NCBI GenBank assembly: GCA_011109175.1
Contig: RDEW01000005.1
Location: forward strand, 740,335 to 804,334
Reading direction: 5' to 3'
DNA from: Dicyema japonicum
Lineage: Eukaryota; Dicyemida; Rhombozoa; Dicyemidae
Length of the DNA stretch: 64,000 nucleotides
Within the stretch, counting starts at the first letter, position 1; the number at the start of each line of letters is the position of its first letter. The position numbers and the translations under genes were made by a program. The notes under the pieces were generated by a model, which did no database searches, was not told where the DNA came from, and saw only the letters and a list, made by a program, of their open reading frames with translations. Positions 47,181-57,029 of this stretch are shown one piece after another.

Positions 47181-47596
47181 TATTTATTTATTAAAAAAAA
47201 ATGTCCTAATTGAAAAAATAAAAAATAATAAAATTGTCCTATTTTTTTCTTAAGATGTCCTAATTGTACTAATTGTCTTTAAAATGTCCTAAAAAATATC
47301 CCAGACCACCATGAAGTAGAGCTCCTCGGCTGTTCGATCATACATCTTCAGGTCATTGATAAAAAAAGGTGATTTGTACTGAAACAAACACCTTAACTAT
47401 GAACTGGTATTTCAACCCACATAGACAAAAGTAAGTTTTTGTGAGACACAAAATGAACTTGTTGATCAAGGCTTGCTCTCTTGCCCCCGTTAATAATTAT
47501 AATAATAAAATTTATTAAAATAAAATTATTAAAATAAAATTTATTTTAATTTTGGTATAATGAAATATTTCTTAAATGGAGAATATAGGCCGGACA
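47181..47596. other. AT-rich gap upstream of the LAMP-like gene
   Basis: Repetitive A/T and 'gtcctaattg' motifs (47205-47300). No gene was seen. Confidence 0.4.
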
Positions 47597-48292
47597 ATGA
47601 TGTTTAGTGCGATAAGTAATTACACTGTAAATCATATTTAGTCTTATTTCTGTGCTTTGAATCCAACATAGTTGATATTCAAACGAATTATTCAATCAAC
47701 AACGGAATTCCAAAGTGGATTGTTACAACAAAGATCCAGACTTTGTTTGAATTCAGCGGAAAATTTCGCATTTTCGATAAAAATACTACTGTACGTAAAC
47801 TTATAATTACAGGAAACAATCTTCTGCTTTAATAATTCCAGATTAGATGTCAATTTTAAAAATGAATATTCATTCACTCTCACGTGGACGGAAGGTAACT
47901 GGAGTCTACAGTTTTTTTTTATGTATTATGATGAGAATATGACACTAGATTTAGTAAAATTGTTTAATCCATCCATTAAAGGTAATTTGTATTATTTATA
48001 TGTAGTCGACGAATTTTCGATTAATAAATTGTTGATGTTTAGATATGGCTTTAAGGTCTCATCATCAAATCAATTTATAAAGTTGAATACAATGATCATT
48101 GAAATAAATATGTTTAAGCTCATAGTTTATTCAAAAATACATATTGACTCAAAATTTTCAAAGTCACCCGTGTCAATCGCAATTATAGTATCCTATATAA
48201 TAGGGGTAGCTGCTCTGATTTCGTGTGCTTTATACGCAGGACATAAAATTTCGAAAAGACAAATCACATATAAATTCAAAGTACATAGATGA
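47597..48292 (+). CDS. Secreted-pathway type I membrane glycoprotein, LAMP-like architecture
   Basis: Exons 47597-47615, 47642-47790 and 47813-48292 (introns 26 and 22 nt) give an intact 215-residue protein. Residues 1-20 form a signal peptide ('MMFSAIILFLCF'). The lumenal part is beta-rich in character with several N-glycosylation sequons (NYS, NTT, NNS, NWS, NMT). A membrane segment lies at about 176-198 ('VSIAIIVSYIIGVAALISCA'), followed by a short basic tail ('GHKISKRQ'). The layout and the 'SFTLTWTEGNWSLQFFF' strands resemble the lumenal domain, membrane span and tail of LAMP proteins of lysosomal membranes. The usual cysteine pairs are not evident, so the family name is tentative. The 19 nt first exon holds half the signal peptide and only makes sense with the 26 nt intron. 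Function is not known from sequence. Confidence 0.65.
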
Positions 48293-48570
48293 ATTTGACT
48301 TTTGGGTTTATTTGGGATAAATAATATTTTGGGTTGTTATAGTCAGTCGTTAAGAAAATGATAATTACAAACTGATAAGTGCTCTAAATTTGAGTGTGTC
48401 TTTGTCTGTGATGTATCTAAATTTGAGTGTGGCTTTGTCTGTGATGTATCTGAGTCTTTGTCTGTGATGTCGTATATCCGTCTCCCACATTGGACAGGGA
48501 TCATTTAGTTAGCAGAGGAGATTTTCACTTTCATTTGAGTGAGGCACTAAATATAAGTCTTTCTGGTGTT
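48293..48570. repeat. Short tandem repeat within a decayed LINE 3' end
   Basis: 48384-48472 has three partial repeats of a roughly 37 bp unit ('taaatttgagtgtg', 'ctttgtctgtgatgtat'). 48485-48540 resembles the CR1-like tail at 22490-22540 ('gggatcatttagttag'). Confidence 0.5.
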
Positions 48571-50479
48571 TTGGCCTTTTTATTAGGAATTTTCTCTGTA
48601 AGTGATTCCAAATAAAGTACACTGTTCTTTGGCACCAAGCAAGTTTAGGGATCAGAAAGATAGTAGTTGTCACCAACTTAGAAGAGAGATTTCCAATCTT
48701 GAAATAACCTATTTATGTCGCATATGTATTCATGTGGTGTCATTATTTCAAATTACTTTACAATCAAACCGTTGGATCGAGATGGAGACTCCTTTGGTAA
48801 GTACTGGGATGTACCCCCTGCAAGTATAGTTAATGAACAATACTTCAACAATGTCATTATTTAAAAATACCCATATTGAGAAAATTTTATATTCTGGAGA
48901 ATTTTATTGGATAGAGATTGTGTCCTGCCTAAACGGAGCTAGGCTCTGAGTAAAAGTACAGTTTTTTTAATTTTCTGCTTTTTCTAAAGAAGGTCAAGTA
49001 TTTAGAGAATTCACAAGATTAAAATGAAGAAATATAAAATCTTCATATTCAGCCATGAGAGTGTCAATAATAGATATTGGACTCGGTCTCTTTTCGGCAT
49101 AATCTGACATCGTTGATAAATCCGAGTTATAATCAGGAAATAAGCCTTTTAACAAACTTAAAACAACTTACTTAAATAGGCACAATAAGAACTCCACAAG
49201 AACATCTATAATACGCTTTTTTTGATCTCATCGAATAATACGAATATTGTCAATTATGGAAGCCAATATTCATGAAGTTATTCCGGAAAACGGTAGGTCG
49301 ATGGGAGAAAACATGGGAACGTTGGAAAATTTGATCACTACCAGATCTCGGTGTCAGTTAAGATCAGAGTTATGACTATTTTATTACAACTTGTGTATCA
49401 ATACCTATCTTTTCTTCAACCGGACACGGTTCCGGAAGATCATCATCAACATGGCAGTCAACACTGCCTAGGTTTATGGTTGATGGCTTTAATCCAACCC
49501 CACCTCATCTCTATAAAGACTTCAACACACTACTAGGAAACACCCATTGGAAAAATTTATACTTCAAAAGCTATGTGAACTTTAAGTTTCGGTTTGGTAA
49601 CTTTCTCTCAAGAAGACTTGGTAGGACTGCTGCAGACATCTAAGTTCAAGATCGTGGTTATCAGCAAACGGAGTTCACTAGGGTTCCCTACTATATCCCA
49701 TTATCTTCAACTTCCTTTTACGTGACAGATGACAAAAATAGTGGTTAACTCTTCACATGCCGGGCATTAAAAGTTTATAAATCGATCATTTACTCAAGGA
49801 ATCCACAACCCGTAAATACGGAGCCAGATTCCTACAATTTTGCTAAGAAGGTTTCATTAGCTTCACATATCTCTACCCCAGGCAAGGGAAGTCATTCGGT
49901 CTTGAAGTTCTCTTCTTTGATTTCCTGCAAGAGCACGAGAGAAGCCAATTCTGGTCAAAGATGGATGCGACAAAGCCCCACTAACTTAAGTTGATATTCT
50001 TTGTTCAAGGCACTTTTTCTAAAAGACGCCACAAAGAATAAAATAACTTTAAAATGAGAATCTCGTCTATTTTGAGTCATTTTAATTTTTTAATCGAATT
50101 ATTTTTATGGCCAAAATTATTATTAAAAATAAAAAATTAAATATTTATCGATATCAAGTGGTTCTTACTTGAATTTATTGATGAATTTTACTCCAAAAAC
50201 GCCGATTATGCTCTGGCATTCTAAATATTTAAAGAGCATAACAGCCAACTTAGACTAGTGGTGGTTGCAACGACTGTTGGATACTTCAAGAATGCCTAGG
50301 ATGAGTTTATTTGGACTTTTTATCGTTTCATTCGTTCAGATTTTTCTCCGCAAAACAGGATGTGATTGAATCCATCATCCTGGTGTCTCTGATGATGTAT
50401 TGCTGGTTCTTTAAAATTACTCACTTTTTTCAAAACAGATAGACATATTAAGTCAATTTTTAAAAATTAATGTATAAAT
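48571..50479. other. Unassigned interval, probably decayed repeats
   Basis: Frames at 48602-48829 and 49351-49536 lack motifs. A minus-strand stretch 49175-49010 ('KGLFPDYNSDLSTMSDYAEK', 'SIIDTLMAEYEDFIF') has coding texture and may be an exon of an unknown gene. 49240-50050 reads like a heavily decayed LINE. Confidence 0.3.
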
Positions 50480-51130
50480 ATATTTTATTTTTATAAAATA
50501 TAAAATTTTATGATTTCGTAAAAATAGGCATTCGTCTTGTATGGTTCTAATCATCCTCTCTGTCAACCTCCACCATGATCCTCTGTTGCGTGCTAGTTCG
50601 TTTAGGTAGTCCAGATCGTCCGCCGTAGTTAGTCTCATACCAACCGTCGATAGGTCTTCGTTCAAGATAGTCGGAAGTGTCGTTCTTGGCCTTTCGCGAA
50701 ATCCGACTCCTTTGTGTGCGAAATAGTTGACCATTACAAAATTTGCGGGGACCTGGTCATTTAGACGTCTTGATTGAAAACATCATCTACAGCACGCCGT
50801 ATTTGCATTTATTATAAAGGATTTGCATCAGAGATCTTCATAGGCCAGTTAATCTTGATTACCGATTTGAGCTGAGATCTGTGAAAGGAGTTAAGACAAT
50901 CCATTTCCCGTTTAGAGATTCCCCAACTCCCAGAGTTGTAGGTTATCACCAGGATGACAAAAGCTTTGTATATTCTAAACCTGTTATTTAGTCCTATCTA
51001 CTTGTGGCTAGGTCGCATACCAGTATGTGTTTCTTGTGAGGTTGTTTAAGTCCTCTGTAATTGAAAGTTCCCAGAGTGAACGGAGAAGTCGGTAAAGAAT
51101 ACGAATAAGACATAGTGCAATAGAGATGTC
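50480..51130 (-). mobile_element. C-terminal part of a LINE related to 60003-63045
   Basis: The minus strand reads 'RFRIYKAFVILVITYNSGSW', 'FHRSQLKSVIKINWPMKISD', then 'ERPRTTLPTILNEDL' and 'ELARNRGSWWRLTERMI', the standard end of RTE-like LINE proteins. It corresponds to the 'LYDSFIKPVLLYNAGTW' region near 62520-62570. Confidence 0.6.
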
Positions 51131-51279
51131 GTCACCTCAACCAAAAAAGTATTTATATTGAGTAATACAATTTAGTACATGGAAATAAAATTTTATATAC
51201 CACTTCATTGACTAATGAGGCCGTCATCAGTGATTCACGAGTGCGGTACCGGATTGTTTCTAGGACTCTCATTATTATT

Positions 51280-51500
51280 AACCACAAACTTACAATGGTA
51301 AGCCAACCAGTCATAACTATTTAATACAAGGAAGGAACAAAGAGAGAACCATCTGCTTGTGCCGACCAAATCCATCTTTCAATACTTCATTACAGGCTTC
51401 CACTTCCAAAGACAGATGAAGAAGTAGATCCGTCCTCTTTCATTTCGTCTTACGTTCTACGGTCGCCCTCTTCCATCAAAGGATTCGCTCAGTGACTCAC
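51280..51500 (-). mobile_element. LINE 3' end (same family as 51866-52240), inverted
   Basis: 'gcttgtgccgaccaaatcca', 'ctttcaatacttcattacag' and a terminal ATTATTATTAACC near 51270-51285 match the ends at 3050-3430 and, inverted, 51866-52240. Confidence 0.6.
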
Positions 51501-51539
51501 ATTCAATCAAAATGAAAATAACAAGAATTTAAGAACACC

Positions 51540-51865
51540 TTCGATATCTTAGATTAATGTTTTATTTAATTATCACGTGGTGTCTTGTGACTCACCCGAT
51601 AAGGTGTCACTCAATCCGGAAAAGAACGAAAAGAGCCATTAACTTCCCCCACCTCTTGGGGGTTTCCGTAACTTATGTGCCTCCGACTCCGTATTGTGTC
51701 ATCATTGTTCTGGACTTTTGATCCTGCTATGTGGCGACATAGAAACGAACCCTGGTCCACGTGGAGACTTAATAATTCTACAACTAAATACAAATGGAAT
51801 TAAAAGGAAGATTCTGGAACTTCGAGCTCTCCGCAACTCGAGCTGACCTTGCGTGGGTTCGAATC
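51540..51865 (+). mobile_element. LINE 5' fragment with a 2A-like motif
   Basis: The plus strand reads 'CHHCSGLLILLCGDIETNPGP' split as 'CHHCSGLLILL' and 'CGDIETNPGP', followed by 'LIILQLNTNGIKRKI', the beginning of an AP endonuclease domain. D-I-E-T-N-P-G-P is at 51736-51759. This DxExNPGP signature is the ribosome-skipping 2A motif known in some CR1/L2-type LINEs. The frame ends at 51845 and the 3' end of a LINE follows directly, so the middle has been deleted. Confidence 0.65.
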
Positions 51866-52240
51866 CGATAGATGGAGTCAATTCTTGTCAAACAGATCCC
51901 ACCCTGAGGCGACGAGTCTTTCTGCCACGACACTGTAGTTAAATGGGATCTTCCTACCTCCCTCCCTGACCAAATCCTCTGGTGAATATTGCATTATGAA
52001 AACTATTCCGCTGAAGAATGAAGTGATGTCCGCACGGTAGGAAGTGGGACAAATATGGAAAAGGGCGGACCTACTTCTCCACCTCTCTTCGGAAGCCTGT
52101 AATGAACTATTGGAAGATGATTTGGTCGGCACAAGCAGAAGTTCTCCCTTTGGTTCCTCTCTTGGATTAGTTAGTTATGACTGTTTGTGCTGGGCTTACT
52201 ATTGTAAGCCTGGGGTTAATAATAATAATAAGATTTCCAC
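51866..52240 (+). mobile_element. LINE 3' end with TAATAATAA tail
   Basis: 'gatttggtcggcacaagcag', 'tagttatgactgtttgtgct' and 'gtaagcctggggttaataat' define the terminus. It is probably the 3' end of the same element as 51540-51865. Confidence 0.65.
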
Positions 52241-52559
52241 CATAAAATTTAAGCATTTTGTTATAGCGCACTGAAGTTAGTTACACAAAATTAATTGTGG
52301 ATAAATTCATGACCAATATGTAACGGGAACCCTTTACAATTTATACAAATTTGGGTTTCAGAAGTGTTCGTCTCCAGTCGTTTCAGCCCAGGAATTTATT
52401 GTTCCGTTATTCTGTATGCCTTTTACTGAATAGCTGCGATTTCATAAATATTTTTCCATGAAATGAATGAATAAACTCCAGGAGAAACATAAAATGCATG
52501 GTTCAACGTAATTTTTGTATAACATTACTAGTTGCTCAGTTAAAACACTAAACATATGA

Positions 52560-52770
52560 TTACTTAGGGTTCCGCTTGTGTCATGTCTTTGCTATCCGTT
52601 CCACCAGTTTTCTCCAAGCAATTTTCATAACTTAATTTATCGTTTGAGGGTCCGTTCTCTTCAGAAGCATCTCGAGTATTGTCGACTGTAACAAGATAGT
52701 CGAGAAACGTTGGAGGGTTTTTGTAACTGTTGCTTGTAAGTTGGCAATCTTCTTATAAATAAACGCTTAT
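52560..52770 (-). other. Possible orphan exon
   Basis: A 60-residue minus-strand frame ('NPPTFLDYLVTVDNTRDASE', 'KLSYENCLEKTGG') ends in a stop near 52566. It has no ATG and no recognised family. The polar composition is unlike the LINEs around it. Confidence 0.2.
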
Positions 52771-52904
52771 TGGATGATTGACAGTTCTATAAGACAAAAA
52801 TCTCTTTATTGCTTGATGACGATGTAGCCACTTATTCGTTTTTATTAAATTTTTGCAAAAAATTATAAACTAAGAAACTGATTAAAAATAGATAAAAACA
52901 AAAA

Positions 52905-53165
52905 ATAAAGTTAGCTTAAATAACAGTGCTGTTTTCTCTGACACGTTCTCGAAGCCGTCCAGTATCAGCAAGATCCTTGGTGACCTCTTGGATCATTGAC
53001 AATATCTGATTAGCTAAGTTTTCCGCTTACGAACCAAGAATTACTGACTTCTCAACGGCTAACGGGATAAACAGATGATCCTTTGAAATGATTCGGTACT
53101 TTCTTCTTTTTCGACCCCGATCTTCAGTTTTCTTAGAAGCATGACCTGGGTCCGGCGCTGAAGCG
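52905..53165 (-). mobile_element. R2-like LINE C-terminal domain fragment
   Basis: The minus strand reads 'RGRKRRKYRIISKDHLFIPL', then 'AVEKSV', 'TKDLADTGRLRERVREN' and a stop near 52919. It is the same domain as at 15480-15960 and 26247-26646, more decayed, with one stop inside. Confidence 0.5.
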
Positions 53166-53205
53166 GCCAAACATTACTGGGGGTACGTGTAAAATTAAAT
53201 TATTA

Positions 53206-53490
53206 TTAACCCTCATTAACGTAGTGATGATAATAGAAACCCCTAAGACTATATATCAAGTGAGAAATAATACTATGAAGTCTGTTCAAAAATAGCCACA
53301 ATTCATTTCTTAACAAATATTCGCTGTATTTTTTTTCATTCATCAAACCTATTGGAGTTCGTATTACATTTCGGGATTCTAAGCATGATAACGAAGGAAA
53401 ATGTAGATTTATAAGGTGCACAATATCGAAGTTAATTTGGTTACAACACCAATTAATTTGGAGTTGCAGTGCAGTTCAATGACGTTCCAG
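53206..53490 (-). other. Open frame without identification
   Basis: The frame runs about 90 codons on the minus strand ('INFDIVHLINLHFPSLSCLE', 'RNELWLFLNRLHSIISHLIY') and stops at 53206. No family, start or intron could be assigned. Confidence 0.25.
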
Positions 53491-53499
53491 GTATCCTGA

Positions 53500-53997
53500 G
53501 TGAGGTGGAAACGGATTGAATTCAGGTCAACGGCTCCTTTTCAAGATGAGAAAAGTTTAGAAGCGTATAATAAATTAGATTTAGTTGTGTTTCCGTAAAA
53601 ATAAAACTTGATCCTATCAAAGTTTTTTACTTTTTATTTATTCATTTTTTATCTACACGAATCTCAATTTCTAGGAATCTTCTGAATAATTTTGTAAATC
53701 AAGATATATCATTTATAATTAAATTATATTAAAAATCAAAAGATTTTATATAAATCTAGAATTACAGCAAATAGAATAAATAAATTCTAATATTAGAGAA
53801 TATCTATTTGAACTATTTTAAAAAATCATTACAATTAACCATATATCACCTTTTCTCATTTCCAGATGGTGAAAATTGAATTATAAATTGGGAAAATTTT
53901 TTTTAGATTTATTTGCTGACTAATTATAAAATGTTAACAAAATCTTGAAAAAAATATTAATTATTATAACAGCGATATAATTATGCAAAATATATTT
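53500..53997. other. AT-rich downstream DNA of ZYG11-like copy 2
   Basis: Low-complexity A/T with no frame of note. Confidence 0.4.
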
Positions 53998-56792
53998 CTA
54001 AAATAATAGTAACCATACATCATATAATTCTATAACCTCTCCAGCATTTTCATGTAAACGTCTCATATCTGAAAGTAAGCATACATTGACGATTTTATTA
54101 CGGACATTTTTAGAACTCATCATTGGCACAAATATGTGTGCTAGATCATTAACAAATATTACGAAAATTGTAAATCATTCTATAGCAAATCCATATTGCC
54201 CTAAGCCATAATCTTTGGTCCAATTGTTCATTAAAAAGTTCGACAAGAGTATCAATCGACCTCATTAAATATATCGAATACCGTTGATAGTCGTTATAAA
54301 AGATATCATCTCTATTCCATTTTGTAAACGTAGAAATTTTCACAAGAATCTCCTCAGACAAACTTTGATCGTAAGAATCTCAATAGAATCGATCATTAAG
54401 TTGGACAAAGTATCGCAGATTCTATTATAGATATGTGGGCCATTATCATGGGTGTATTCCCTTTTAAATAACTCGGAATATACATTAAATAATGAATCAA
54501 CCTACTGTTCCAAACAAGAGGTCGAATTTTCTTAAATTTAGTTAGATTTTCAATAACATTAAAAACTGGAAATAAAATGCTTTTATTTTCAGGATATTCT
54601 AGAAAAAAATCTAGAATTAAATTAATCCCGCCCAACTCGACAAACAAGGTACCATTTTTAAGGTTATCATCTATCACTAAATAAAACAATTTACCAAGAA
54701 GAGACCATATAAGTATCCAAGAAATAGTACAAAATGAATCATTTATCAAATCGGTAAATATAAGAGATCAAATGAATTATAGTTATCAATAGGCGTATGA
54801 AGTTGGTTTAAGATTGTCTGAATAAACAATGAAATCGACAGAAACTATAATGAGTTAGCTAAAATACATAATTTGATAATGTCCATGGTTGTATAATGGA
54901 CATCAAATATTCTAAATCTTTTATGAACTAAAAATTTTAAAAATCATGACAACCTTAGTATCTCTGCAGTAATTTTTTAAAATAACAAGTATCGCTTCAT
55001 AAACAAGGCTAAGTTTAAAATTAACTCCAACCATCGATATGATTTAGAAATGAAATTAACGCTGATTTTGATTATTAGACAATACCTTTATATACAAACA
55101 CAATTACATAATTTTTTTAATAACATTAGGATTTTTTGATGTTCTCAACAACCGGCAAATAAACTGAATTACACTTGACAAATACCCTCAAAAATCGTCT
55201 ATTAAGTGAAGGTCGAATATAAGAGTCCTCATCACAAATAAAATGTATAGTATAACAAAGCAGCTCATCCTTATTCTCGAAGTAAAAAATTGCATTGACC
55301 AAATTATTCAAAAAGAAATACGAGTGACAAAAAGAAAGTGTCTGCCGATATATTTAAACACTCGGACAGGAACTGCCTATTGCTGATAGTACTGTCAACG
55401 TCTTTGAAGTGAAGACATGCAAGGTCAATGCTCCAGGATATGACCACATATCAATGAAACTTATCAAAAGAGGGTCCGGAAATATATTTGACTATCTGTG
55501 ATGTCTTTATGATGGGTGTTTACGACTTGGCCATCTCTTTTTAATATGGAAGAAATCTGTTGTGAAGATGATTCCAAAACCAGGGAAGCCAAAGAGAGAT
55601 CCGGCAAGCTAAAGACCAATTAGCTTAATATGTTTTTTCGCGAAAGTGATTGAACGTATTATTTTCGAAAAGGCTAAGCAGACATATAGAAGAGAATGAC
55701 TTTCTGATACCGGAACAGTGGGGTTTTCGTCCTGAAGAGGCTGTACGTTTAATATATTTTTACACGTCCGAGGAATCTTAATACTAGTCTTTTTATTTAT
55801 GCGGATGACACAATCGTGGTGGACACATTTCTAAAATCTTCTATTTCTGAAGGAAGAATGCGGGAGTATGTTGACCAGATTAAGCATTTGAGAGGGCTAA
55901 AGCTCGATCTACAATTAATCATGTTATATGACTTTGTCATTATTTTTGAAAAATTGCGAAATTCGATAAGCACAAACTTTTTGAATTCCTCTTTCGAACA
56001 GTTCTCTAAAATTCAGTAGGTAAAATACGGATTTAATAATTTATAATCAATTTTAAATCCAGACAAATCAAAGAATTCTAAATTCTTGGCTAATCTTAAC
56101 AAAGGTGTGCAATCACATCTTAATTTAGAGATATTCTTGCTGTCTGTATACGAAAAGTATCTTAATGTAACAAACAAAAAACTTTAATGATTCGGGACTG
56201 TTCAGGCTGTTTGAAAAATCTTCGAAATTGGAAATCATAATATTGTCAAAATTAATTCTTTCGAGTTCTTTAATCAATTTGATTGTGCAACTATAAATTG
56301 TTGTAAGATTTCTTTTTTTTATTCGAGAATTTGAAAAAAGTTCAAGTGACCTAATTTCACTGAATCCACTTTTAATTAGCAAATGTAATAAGATTGGGTC
56401 ATCATAATCCAAAAGAGTGAAAGAATTACATTATTTTGGAGAAAACGTCAGTGGACACGAATTATCAGAAGATACTATCTTTGCTAATTTGACATTTATT
56501 AAATTTGGTAGATTTCTGCCCAAATTTGCTAAATCTTTAATATCAATGGGAATTTTGGTCAAATCGAGGCAATAAATGTTGTAACGTACTTCTGTACATT
56601 TATTCAAAATCGAGAAATCATCGAAAATTGAAAATATCATCTGTGAATCGAATCACTAAAATATTCTATCTCATAATATATTCTTTCAGAAATCATCATC
56701 TTTGACTTTGAATTTAAGTTGTTATATTTATTCAAATCAATCTTTTTTCGAAAATTATTTATGCAAATTGAATACAATGAGGGAATCTGCAT
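53998..56792 (-). pseudogene. ZYG11-family gene, copy 2, broken and interrupted by a LINE fragment
   Basis: A paralogue of 17697-20071 on the opposite strand. It starts 'MQIPSLYSICINNF' (copy 1: 'MQIPSLYAFCINEF') and has 'IPIDIKDLANLGRNLPNL', 'DYDDPILLHLLIKSGFSEI', 'NGTLFVELGGINLILDFFLE' and 'DQRLWLRAIWICYRM'. All nine introns of copy 1 are present at the same positions: 56161-56182, 56006-56028, 55909-55932, 55164-55185, 55086-55107, 54928-54953, 54845-54867, 54461-54483 and 54141-54162. They are 22, 23, 24, 22, 22, 26, 23, 23 and 22 nt. Damage is independent of copy 1: a base shift near 56645, an in-frame TAA near 56430, about 90 nt missing near 54760, a shift near 54375, and a Jockey-like fragment (55335-55905) sitting directly after the third intron. 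The gene cannot make a full protein as read. Confidence 0.75.
55335..55905 (+). mobile_element. Jockey-like LINE fragment inserted in ZYG11-like copy 2
   Basis: Almost identical to 57215-57787 in the same orientation: 'VNAPGYDHISMKLIK', 'VKMIPKPGKPKRDPAS', 'FLIPEQWGFRP'-type text and the catalytic 'IYADDTIVV'. The RT is itself internally deleted in both copies (fingers joined to the YADD region), so the insertion came from an already deleted template or by recombination. Its right edge abuts the 3' splice site at 55909. Confidence 0.75.
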
Positions 56793-57029
56793 TTCTTACT
56801 AAATGTGTGAATTAATTAGATTTTTAAAAACTTTATTAAATTATTATTAAAAACCAATAATTATGATTTTTTATATTATTTTTTTTTATTTTTTATAAAC
56901 AGCTTTTATTCTTTGGAAGTCGAGAACTAACGAATCTCATGCAGTCATATCTTCACTTATTTGCACGGAGGGTTTTCTCAAAAAAATAATCATTATTTTG
57001 TGTCGCCAATTATTATGAGTTTATTTGTG
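56793..57029. other. Upstream DNA of ZYG11-like copy 2
   Basis: AT-rich DNA between the start codon and Jockey-like debris. It shows no clear similarity to the upstream region of copy 1. Confidence 0.3.

Noticed and set aside
48446-48700. A continuous plus-strand frame obtained by removing gaps of 21 and 20 nt
   Set aside because: The same bases align with the CR1-like 3' end at 22490-22540, so this is repeat DNA. It shows that GT...AG gaps of this size also occur by chance, and short introns were accepted only where homology or phase supports them.
49010-49260. Minus-strand exon pair joined by a 15 nt gap
   Set aside because: The frame reads well, but 15 nt is below every supported intron here and no homology backs it. 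It was left as a remark in the interval.
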